From: Methanobacteriota archaeon
GTDB taxonomy: Archaea; Thermoplasmatota; Thermoplasmata; RBG-16-68-12
Direction: 5' to 3'
Length of the DNA: 6,807 nt
Assembly (NCBI GenBank): GCA_005879045.1
Contig: VBLV01000005.1
Location: forward strand, 1-6,807
The position numbers and the translations under genes were made by a program. Shown piece by piece: positions 1 through 5,935 of the stretch (its first letter is position 1; each line of letters opens with the position of its first letter). Under the pieces are notes generated by a model, which was not told the DNA's origin, made no database searches, and saw only the letters and a list, made by a program, of their open reading frames with translations.

Positions 1-817
1 GCTTTCCCGACAGCTCCGGCGCCCCGATGAGTTCGCACATCCGCTCCCAGAACTTCGGTTCCACCGTCGCGACAGAGAGCCACTGGCCGTCCTTCGTCTC
101 GTAGAGGCTGTAGAAAGGGAACGATCCGGTCAGGAGGGTTTCACCGGGCATCGGTTCTTCGCCCGTGGCCAGATACCGCGCGAGCCCGAGCACCAGCAGA
201 GTCACGGCGGTGTCGTAGATCGAGACATCGATGAATTCGCCGCGGCCCGTGCGGTCTCGAGTCCGGAGCGATGCGAGGATCGCCAACGCCGCATTGAAGC
301 CGCCCGCCAGGTCGGCGATCGGCACGCCCGGGATCGCGGGTCGTCGTTCGTCGAGGCTCCGGGTGACGGACAACAGGCCGGCGAGCGCCTCGAAGTTGAT
401 GTCGTGCCCCGGGAGATCTTTGTACGGCCCATCCTGGCCGTATCCCGAGAAGGAGCAGTAGATCAGCTTCGGATTCCACATCGCGAGGGCATCGTAGTCC
501 GCGCCCAAACGAGCCATGACGCCGGGCCGGAACTGCTCCACGACGACGTCCGCGCGGCCGACGAGTTTTCGGAGGATCTCTTGACCTTCCGACGTTTTCA
601 GGTCGACCGCGAGCGAACGTTTTCCTCGGTTCACCATCGCGAACGGATACGAGACGTCGTGGATGATCGGCGGAACCGAGCGCATGTAGTCGCCGAGTTG
701 CGGGTCCTCGATCTTGATGACGTCCGCGCCGAAGTTGCACAGGAGCTGCGTGCAGAACGGCCCCGGGAGGAGGCGCGTGAAATCCAAGACCGTGATGCCC
801 TCGAGGGCCGCAGGCAC
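1..817 (-). CDS. CoA-transferase family III (CaiB/BaiF), alpha-methylacyl-CoA racemase-like, C-terminus cut by window edge
   Basis: Seen: 272 codons are open from a GTG at 817 to the left edge. The protein starts PAALEGITVLDFTRLLPGPF, the classic N-terminal CoA-binding fold of the family. GKRSLAVDLK follows at about 65-74, then the signature YGQDGPYKDLPGHDINFEAL (126-145) and PIADLAGGFNAAL at 166-178. Known: class III CoA transferases use an Asp nucleophile, which aligns with Asp169 here. In alpha-methylacyl-CoA racemases the GHDIN His/Asp and this later Asp form the acid-base centre (His138, Asp139, Asp169), so the racemase subfamily is favoured over oxalate or carnitine CoA transferases. 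Family members have about 360-400 residues, so roughly the last 100 are missing. The GTG start fits the family N-terminus; an in-frame TAG at 890-892 rules out a much longer start, though a TTG 8 nt short of position 840 is possible. No Shine-Dalgarno is seen. The gene is divergent from the thiolase, consistent with acyl-CoA catabolism. The family call is firm; the substrate is unknown. Confidence 0.92.
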   Translation of the reverse strand, partial: MPAALEGITVLDFTRLLPGPFCTQLLCNFGADVIKIEDPQLGDYMRSVPPIIHDVSYPFAMVNRGKRSLAVDLKTSEGQEILRKLVGRADVVVEQFRPGVMARLGADYDALAMWNPKLIYCSFSGYGQDGPYKDLPGHDINFEALAGLLSVTRSLDERRPAIPGVPIADLAGGFNAALAILASLRTRDRTGRGEFIDVSIYDTAVTLLVLGLARYLATGEEPMPGETLLTGSFPFYSLYETKDGQWLSVATVEPKFWERMCELIGAPELSGK

Positions 818-1185
818 GGCGGCAGCAAGTCGCGGTCGCGGTATCAATCTTCGTGCACCCCGGATCTCCCCGTCGCCGTCCTTCGATACCTACGGAACCT
901 GCGGTGGAGGAGGGGCCGGGGACTGGCTGAGGTCGAAGCAATCCGCCATGTCATCCGCGCTCGCATCGCGTTGGCGCAACGTGGAGAGGCCGAAGTTCAC
1001 CTCGCAAAATTTCAACAGACTCACGTGCGAATGGAAGATGAACCGCTCCCCGGGCCACGTTCCGCCTGATACGGCCGGATCGGACCGTCGTCCATCAAAT
1101 CTGATCCCCTTATCTCGCCTTCGTAATCACGGAGTAGAAAACCTTCTTATTCCGCGCGGGTCATGGTCTAGGCGGAGCTGATCGG
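818..1185. other. Divergent intergenic region between the racemase-like gene and the thiolase
   Basis: This 368-base stretch has no convincing gene and is less GC-rich than its flanks between about 1000 and 1160. It should hold the start signals for both divergent genes. I see only weak TATA-like stretches: ATTGATAC on the minus strand near 841-848, about 27 bases before the GTG at 817, and CTTCTTATT on the plus strand at 1143-1151. A minus-strand reading frame of 44 codons (1024-890, GTG start) ends at a TAG in the same frame as the racemase-like gene. It has mostly G/C third positions but no recognisable domain, so it is not called as a gene. Confidence 0.6.
1171..1185 (+). promoter_or_regulatory. 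Possible Shine-Dalgarno of the thiolase gene
   Basis: The bases GGCGGAG at 1171-1177 include GGAG ending 8 bases before the ATG at 1186, a usual distance for pairing with the CCUCC end of archaeal 16S rRNA. The match is only four to five bases, so it is suggestive. It agrees with the start chosen from the thiolase N-terminus. If used, this gene has a leader, unlike the permease and vWA genes, which show no such site. Confidence 0.4.
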
Positions 1186-2331
1186 ATGCGGGAGGCCGTG
1201 ATCGTCGGAGCAGTTCGGACGCCCATCGGGAGACGAGGCGGCGCCTTGAAAGACTGGCGGCCAGACGACCTCGCCGCATTCGTCCTTCGCGCCCTCGCAG
1301 ACCGCACCGGGATCGAACCGAAGATTGTCGAGGATGTCGTGCTGGGCTGCGTCACCCAGGTCGATGAGCAGGGTTTGAATATCGCCCGCCTCGCGCCCCT
1401 GATCGCCGGATTTCCGGAGTCGGTGCCGGGCACGAGCGTGAACCGGATGTGCGCGTCCGGCCTGCAGGCGTTCAACTTCGCCGCGATGGAGGTCATGACG
1501 GGCCAGAACGACGTCGTCATCGCGGGCGGCGTCGAGGTGATGTCCCGCGTCCCCCTGGGCTCCGACGCCGGAGCACTCAGCCCGAAGCTGCTCGAGAAAT
1601 ACGAGATCGTGCAACAGGGCATCTCCGCCGACCTCGTCGCGGACAAGTACAAGATCACCCGCGAGCAGATGGACGAGTTCTCGCTCTGGTCCCACCGCAA
1701 GGCGGTCCGCGCGATTGATGAGGGCCGTTTCAAGAAGGAGATCGAACCCGTCCCCGTGTTCGACGAAAGTGGCAACAAGCGGATGTTCGACACGGACGAA
1801 CACCCGCGTCGGAACACGTCGCTGGAGAAGCTCGCGTCCCTCCCGGCGGCGTTCAAGCCCGATGGCCGGATCACGGCGGGCAATTCGAGCGGCATCAACG
1901 ATGGTGCATGCGGCATCCTGGTGACGACCTCGGAGAAGGCGAAGGAGCTGAATCTGGAACCGCGCGCACGGTTCGTCTCGACCGGCGTCGCCGGCACAAA
2001 CCCGACAATCATGCTCGACGGCACGATCCCCGCCATCCAGAAAGCCCTGGCACGGGCCCACCTCAAGGCGGAGGACATCGATATCTGGGAGGTCAACGAA
2101 GCCTTCGCCTCCGTCCCGATCGCGACCCGGGACACGATCGGCTTCGAGGACGCGAAGCTGAACGTCAATGGCGGCGCCATTGCGTTGGGCCACCCGCTCG
2201 GCATGAGCGGCGCCCGCCTAATCACGACGATGCTCCACGAGATGGAGCGACAAGACCTCCAGTACGGCCTCGCGACGCTCTGCATCGGATTCGGAATGGG
2301 CCTCGCGACGATTCTCGAGCGGCCGACGTAG
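1186..2331 (+). CDS. Thiolase (acetyl-CoA C-acyltransferase)
   Basis: Complete 381-residue thiolase, close to the usual ~390. Degradative members cleave 3-ketoacyl-CoA with CoA to give acetyl-CoA and a shortened acyl-CoA; biosynthetic members condense two acetyl-CoA. Seen: the canonical start REAVIVGAVRTPIGRRGGAL; the nucleophile in NRMCASGLQA (Cys89); AGGVEVMS at about 112; GNSSGINDGA in the middle; WEVNEAFA (Asn304-Glu305); NGGAIALGHPLGMSGAR with catalytic His336; and LCIGFGMGLATILE with acid-base Cys366. All catalytic residues are present. This is the bacterial-type thiolase layout, not the archaeal mevalonate enzyme that works beside HMG-CoA synthase and a DUF35 protein; neither partner is seen here. 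The gene is divergent from a racemase-like CoA-transferase family gene, which suggests beta-oxidation of branched acyl-CoAs (inference). It ends in TAG, convergent with the vWA gene after an 84-base gap. Chain-length preference and direction cannot be read from the sequence. Confidence 0.96.
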   Translation: MREAVIVGAVRTPIGRRGGALKDWRPDDLAAFVLRALADRTGIEPKIVEDVVLGCVTQVDEQGLNIARLAPLIAGFPESVPGTSVNRMCASGLQAFNFAAMEVMTGQNDVVIAGGVEVMSRVPLGSDAGALSPKLLEKYEIVQQGISADLVADKYKITREQMDEFSLWSHRKAVRAIDEGRFKKEIEPVPVFDESGNKRMFDTDEHPRRNTSLEKLASLPAAFKPDGRITAGNSSGINDGACGILVTTSEKAKELNLEPRARFVSTGVAGTNPTIMLDGTIPAIQKALARAHLKAEDIDIWEVNEAFASVPIATRDTIGFEDAKLNVNGGAIALGHPLGMSGARLITTMLHEMERQDLQYGLATLCIGFGMGLATILERPT

Positions 2332-2415
2332 CGCATCGAGAGACGATTGGCGGCGCCCGAACGTCTTTCGTGAAGGAAGAGAATTCCGAGAGGCCTTGAT
2401 TTCGGTCGGCGGCCA

Positions 2416-4212
2416 TCAACTGGTCGTCAGCTCAATCACGCGCTCATCGACGATGAAGCGGTCGACCGCGGTCACCGTCAGGACGACCGTGTTTCCGGAA
2501 ATCCCATACGTGGTCAGGGCACCGGTGGACCGGAACGCATCCGTGAACCACAGCGCCCAGGCCGCGGCGCTCGGGCTCTGGATCGTCAACGTGATCCCGT
2601 CGTACCAGTTCACCCACTGAGTGAGCAGGCAGGCGACGAAGAAGATCTGGTCGTTCACGGCCTTCCCGAGCCACGCTTGCATGTTTCCGGCCGCGACCTG
2701 CTGATTGGTCGCCGTGACCGCGGCGGATAGCTGGGACTGGGCGCTGTCCACGTTGAACTTCGCGAGGGCAAGCTTCCCGGCGCTCGCGTTCACGTCGCCC
2801 CACTGGAGGCGCGCTTGCGCTTGGTTCAGCGGTTGCCGCACCGCCGTCGCGGCGCCCGGAGTCGCAGCGCCTTGGCTCGCCCAGAATTGCACATACGCCG
2901 ACGTATTGCCAACCTCCTGGGCCTGGTCGCCGAGGTCCGGTCGGATGATCGTCTGCGTGTTCGTGTTCGCGTAGAGGAACTGCGCGTTGATGAAGGCGTA
3001 GTCCGAGCCCGAAGCCGTAAAGGGGTCTCCCACGAACGTAATCAGGGTGAGTCGGAGGCTGCCCGTACCCTTGTCGCGTGGGGTGTACTCGAACGGGACT
3101 CCTTGATGGATGACGGAGCCGCCGGCCTGCGAGAGCGTGACCCCGCCCGCCTCGAGGCTCATCGTCTGGACCGGGTACTGACGGTTGCCTCGGTTCCAAA
3201 CGAGGGAGCCGCTAATTGAGCTCGCGGTCGTGAGGGTGCCGCACGAGACCGATCCGGAGTAGTGATTCGCGATCTCCAGGTAGATGAACCGGATCGATTC
3301 CGCGTTCGGTGCCGCGTAGTACGTGCCGCCCGTCGTCGTCGCGATCTCTTGGAGCAGCACGCCATCGGCACCGGGGCCGAGTCCGATCGTGAAGACCGTG
3401 ATGTTGTTCGCCTTCGCCCGCGCGGCCTCGAGCCGGGCTTGGGCATCGCCTCCGGCTTTGTTGGGGCAACACGTGTTGTCGCCGTCCGTCAGGAGGATGA
3501 TTGCCCAGGCGTGGCTCCGGATTCCGAAGGAGATGAGCTCGTTGTTCGCCACGAAGAGTGCGGCCCCGAAGTTCGTGCTTCCGGCTTGGTCGATCGTGTC
3601 GAGATCGGCCTGCGCGCCGGTGTAGTCCGGGATACCGTTGTTGTACGCCGAGAAGAGGTGGTGCGCCGGGCCGCCGACGTTCGTCCGCGTGAGGCGCGCG
3701 ACGCTGTCGAAGTCCACACTCGCGACGCGGTCCGGACGGGTGAGCCGGCCGATGTACTCCTTCGCGGCCGTGATGCGCAGCCGCGACGGATCGTTCTGCT
3801 GCATCGAACCGGAGCTGTCGATGGCGAGGATGACGTCCTGGTCCACGTGCGTGATCCGACTGTCGTGGATCGTGGGGACGTACTGCATCGTGATGTTCGC
3901 AGGCGCGACGGTGCCCGTGTTGAATTGAAGGGTTCCATCGCTCGGAGTCGAGAAAGCGGAAGAGGAAGGCGTGCCGAGCGGGATCGTGAAGGAGAACTGT
4001 CCGCCGGGGACCGCCGCTCCGACCGCGGCGTACCGAAGGTATTCGAGGGCCTGGAGGGCGGCGAAGGAGGTCTGGCGTTCGGCCGCGTACTCGCGAGCGG
4101 GGATCACGGAGATGACGGCCGCCTGGAGGAAGAGCACCGCCGCGAGCAGAGCAAAGAGAGTCGCGACTGTCGACGCGACTCCTTCCGAGTCGTCTCGGAA
4201 CGAGTTCGCCAT
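2416..4212 (-). CDS. Membrane-anchored extracellular vWA-domain protein with pilin-like N-terminus
   Basis: 598 residues from the ATG at 4212. Seen: a charged head MANSFRDDSEG, then one hydrophobic helix (about 12-37, VASTVATLFALLAAVLFLQA) with no basic signal-peptide start, as in archaeal pilin-like and related surface proteins. A short extended region follows (72-115). A vWA domain (about 125-315) has an intact metal-binding MIDAS: DSSGS at 132-136 (Asp132, Ser134, Ser136), Thr213 in GSTNFG, and Asp243 in LLTDGDNT. Residues 316-450 look beta-rich, 455-520 are Ala/Gln-rich and probably helical, and 525-598 is an unrecognised end. Cysteines at 248, 249 and 324 could form a disulfide outside the cell. 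Known: vWA MIDAS domains bind protein ligands through Mg2+. Inferred: a surface adhesion or assembly protein, most of it outside the membrane. Starting at an upstream codon (4281) would place the TATA box inside the gene, so it was rejected. The gene is single, divergent from the permease. Ligand and pathway are unknown. Confidence 0.85.
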   Translation of the reverse strand: MANSFRDDSEGVASTVATLFALLAAVLFLQAAVISVIPAREYAAERQTSFAALQALEYLRYAAVGAAVPGGQFSFTIPLGTPSSSAFSTPSDGTLQFNTGTVAPANITMQYVPTIHDSRITHVDQDVILAIDSSGSMQQNDPSRLRITAAKEYIGRLTRPDRVASVDFDSVARLTRTNVGGPAHHLFSAYNNGIPDYTGAQADLDTIDQAGSTNFGAALFVANNELISFGIRSHAWAIILLTDGDNTCCPNKAGGDAQARLEAARAKANNITVFTIGLGPGADGVLLQEIATTTGGTYYAAPNAESIRFIYLEIANHYSGSVSCGTLTTASSISGSLVWNRGNRQYPVQTMSLEAGGVTLSQAGGSVIHQGVPFEYTPRDKGTGSLRLTLITFVGDPFTASGSDYAFINAQFLYANTNTQTIIRPDLGDQAQEVGNTSAYVQFWASQGAATPGAATAVRQPLNQAQARLQWGDVNASAGKLALAKFNVDSAQSQLSAAVTATNQQVAAGNMQAWLGKAVNDQIFFVACLLTQWVNWYDGITLTIQSPSAAAWALWFTDAFRSTGALTTYGISGNTVVLTVTAVDRFIVDERVIELTTS

Positions 4213-4240
4213 GTAGAACAGTTGCCCACGGGAAGCCCGC

Positions 4241-4250
4241 TTTAAATACT
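4241..4250 (-). promoter_or_regulatory. Archaeal TATA box of the vWA gene
   Basis: Read on the minus strand, the bases are AGTATTTAAA, an AT-rich island in GC-rich DNA. Its centre lies about 33 bases before the ATG at 4212. Archaeal transcription starts about 25 bases after the TATA centre, which puts the start near 4220 and leaves a leader of about 8 bases with no Shine-Dalgarno. A purine/adenine-containing stretch (GAACCA) lies just upstream where the TFB element would be. Confidence 0.75.
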
Positions 4251-4295
4251 TGGTTCGTTCAAAATCTTTCGTGATAACCACCCGGAGGAACGGCT

Positions 4296-4312
4296 CTGGA
4301 AATCGATTCCAG
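4296..4312. repeat. Inverted repeat, possible operator
   Basis: CTGGAA and TTCCAG form perfect 6-base arms around a 5-base centre (ATCGA). The site lies between the two divergent promoters, about 46 bases upstream of the vWA TATA box and about 136 bases upstream of the permease TATA box. The size and symmetry fit a dimeric regulator site, but a single 6-base repeat can occur by chance. Confidence 0.35.
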
Positions 4313-4340
4313 CCATGGCGGAGTCGAGCTTCTATGGAGG

Positions 4341-4379
4341 CGAGTGGTTGAATTGGCTCGGATTCTCGAGCCGCACTCG
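4341..4379. repeat. Nested inverted repeat in the divergent promoter region
   Basis: The outer arms CGAGTG (4341-4346) and CACTCG (4374-4379) enclose the inner arms GGCTCG (4355-4360) and CGAGCC (4367-4372) around a 6-base loop. Together they make 12 pairs, with an 8-base bulge on one side and one base on the other. A competing pairing exists between GTCGAG at 4323-4328 and CTCGAC at 4376-4381. It lies upstream of both predicted transcription starts, so if it is functional it probably acts as DNA (a protein-binding site) rather than as a leader structure. Confidence 0.3.
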
Positions 4380-4447
4380 ACGCGGCGGTAGGACAATCCT
4401 TGACGTAAAAACCAGGCGTTGCGGGTCGGCGTGATGACTCGCAAGGC

Positions 4448-4457
4448 AGTATTTAGA
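4448..4457 (+). promoter_or_regulatory. Archaeal TATA box of the leaderless permease gene
   Basis: AGTATTTAGA is centred about 25 bases before the ATG at 4478. Since archaeal RNA polymerase initiates at about that distance, the message should start at or within a base or two of the A of the ATG, giving a leaderless mRNA. No Shine-Dalgarno lies in front of the ATG (GATTGCCGCGCG), which agrees. The element shares AGTATTTA with the TATA box of the divergent vWA gene. Confidence 0.75.
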
Positions 4458-4477
4458 CCCTGAGCGATTGCCGCGCG

Positions 4478-5935
4478 ATGCGGCCGCGCGGTGACGGCAA
4501 GGGGACGGGCGCATCGGCTAGGCTGAATACCTTCGACGTGACGAGCCTCGTGGTCGGCTCAATCATCGGGGCCGACGTGTATGTCGCCACCGCGATCGGG
4601 GCGCGCCTCGTCGGCCCGTCGTCTTTGCTGGTCTGGGTCCTGGCGGGAGCGATGGCGATGGTGATCGCCCTCTCCTTCTCCTATTGCGTAATGATACTGC
4701 CAAGGGTCGGCGGACCCTATGCCTATGTGAAGGCGGTCGCGGGACCGTTCCCCGGATTCATCGTCGGATGGGGTCTCCTGCTCGCGGAGTGGTTCTCCCT
4801 CGCCGTCTTCCCCGTCGCGTTCACCCAGTACTTCCTGGCGCTCGACCCGGGAATCGACGACCTGGGCAAGGCCGTCTTGAAGGCCGTCTTCATCGCGATC
4901 ATCCTGCTCACGAACCTCGTCGGGATCAAGGCCGCTGGACGCGTGAACGATGTCTTGACGGTCGCGAAGCTGTCGCCGCTCCTACTGATCGTCCTCGGAG
5001 GATTCGCCTTCGTGGCCCTTCAGCCGGGCCAGTTCGCAGGAAACCTCGTCCCGTTCTTCACCGGCGACGTCTCCGCCTTCGGCCGGGCGCTCGTCCTCAT
5101 CTTCTGGGCGTACGCAGGATTCGAACTCTCGACGTTGCCCACGGACGAGGTGATCCAGCCGAGGAAGACGATCCCGCGGGCGATCCTCATGGGCATGGTG
5201 ATCGTGATTGCCTTCTACTTCCTCACGAACTTCTTCGTCATCGGAACCGTCGGCAGCGGCGCGCTCGGTGCATCGAGCAGTCCGCTCGTCGACGCGGCTC
5301 GGGCGACGTTCAGCTCCCCCGCGCTCCTGACATCCGTGATCGTCCTGGTCGTCGGTGTGGGCGCGCTGTTGTCGATCACGGGAGCCGATGAATCGGGGAC
5401 GGTCGGCACGTCGCGGTTGGCCTACGCCATGTCGATCGATGGTTTGCTCCCGGAGGTGTTCAGTCGCAAACAGAAGCGGTCCCACACCCCGTACCTCGGG
5501 CTGATCATCCTCTGCGTGACGGCGTATGTCGCGAGTCTGATGGGCACCTTGGCCGATCTGATCAGCTCGGCCGTGTTCCTCCTCGCATTTGTCTACTTCG
5601 CGACTTGCCTATCTACGATCTTCCTGGAGCGCAACCATCCGAGGCTCTCGAGCGAACTTCGCTGGAAGGTCGCCATCCCGGTGGTCGGGATGTTCTTCTC
5701 CGTCGTCCTCATCGGGCTCGTCTCCCCGCGGCTGATCGGGATCTCGCTGATCCTTCTTGCGATCGGCATCCCGATCTACGCGTTCTTCTCTCCGCAGAAG
5801 GAACTCGTGGAACTGAAGGACGCGTTCTGGTCCGCGGAGGCGGTCTCCCGCAGGGCATACCAGCAGGGGCAGCGGTTCCTCGCGTATCCGTTGCGGGCGA
5901 TCAAGAGGGTCATGCGGAGGCGTCCCGCCTCTTAG
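4478..5935 (+). CDS. APC-superfamily amino-acid permease
   Basis: 485-residue inner-membrane transporter of the amino acid-polyamine-organocation family, expected to import amino acids or amines by coupling to ions. Seen: about 12 hydrophobic segments, roughly at 21-42, 49-73, 92-118, 134-151, 163-183, 201-220, 234-258, 283-303, 337-356, 359-380, 398-416 and 419-437. The broken first helix carries VVGSIIGADVYVATAIGA (25-42). The loop LPRVGGPYAYVKAVAGPFPGF follows helix 2. Helix 6 reads FWAYAGFELSTLPTDEVIQP (209-228) and is followed by RKTIPRAI, the classic family signature. The tail is short, basic and cytoplasmic (about 440-485). Unusual: Asp33 stands where most members have the GxGIF glycine/isoleucine, placing an acidic residue at the unwound substrate site. 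The ATG is supported by the TATA spacing, which predicts a leaderless message. The TAG stop overlaps the stop of the convergent oxidoreductase. Substrate cannot be assigned. Confidence 0.93.
   Translation: MRPRGDGKGTGASARLNTFDVTSLVVGSIIGADVYVATAIGARLVGPSSLLVWVLAGAMAMVIALSFSYCVMILPRVGGPYAYVKAVAGPFPGFIVGWGLLLAEWFSLAVFPVAFTQYFLALDPGIDDLGKAVLKAVFIAIILLTNLVGIKAAGRVNDVLTVAKLSPLLLIVLGGFAFVALQPGQFAGNLVPFFTGDVSAFGRALVLIFWAYAGFELSTLPTDEVIQPRKTIPRAILMGMVIVIAFYFLTNFFVIGTVGSGALGASSSPLVDAARATFSSPALLTSVIVLVVGVGALLSITGADESGTVGTSRLAYAMSIDGLLPEVFSRKQKRSHTPYLGLIILCVTAYVASLMGTLADLISSAVFLLAFVYFATCLSTIFLERNHPRLSSELRWKVAIPVVGMFFSVVLIGLVSPRLIGISLILLAIGIPIYAFFSPQKELVELKDAFWSAEAVSRRAYQQGQRFLAYPLRAIKRVMRRRPAS

Noticed and set aside
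890..892. In-frame TAG upstream of the racemase-like gene as a read-through or pyrrolysine codon
   Set aside because: The family N-terminus begins properly at the GTG at 817, and TAG ends both the thiolase and the permease normally in this window, so there is no reason to suppose TAG is read through.
141..941. A 266-codon minus-strand frame and a 221-codon plus-strand frame (404-1069) over the racemase-like gene
   Set aside because: Both are Arg/Pro-rich shadows. The correct frame, which has no stop inside the window, carries the CaiB-family motifs and Asp169.
1161..2336. Long open frames on the minus strand (391 and 341 codons) antisense to the thiolase
   Set aside because: The thiolase frame holds every catalytic motif of its family. 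The antisense proteins are rich in Ser, Arg and Pro with no domain, which is typical of shadow frames in GC-rich DNA.
2332..2415. Terminator between the convergent thiolase and vWA genes
   Set aside because: No convincing hairpin or poly-T run is seen on either strand. The minus-strand pyrimidine stretch TTCTCTTCCTTC (2372-2383) is weak evidence on its own.
3262..4245. A 327-codon plus-strand frame over the vWA gene
   Set aside because: It is Arg/Asp/Val/Glu-rich and featureless, while the opposite strand encodes a vWA domain with intact metal ligands and a good promoter. It also runs through the vWA TATA box.
4213..4281. Extension of the vWA protein to an upstream ATG at 4281
   Set aside because: It would put AGTATTTAAA within the coding sequence and add 23 basic residues before the charged head and hydrophobic helix. 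The ATG at 4212 fits both promoter spacing and protein layout.
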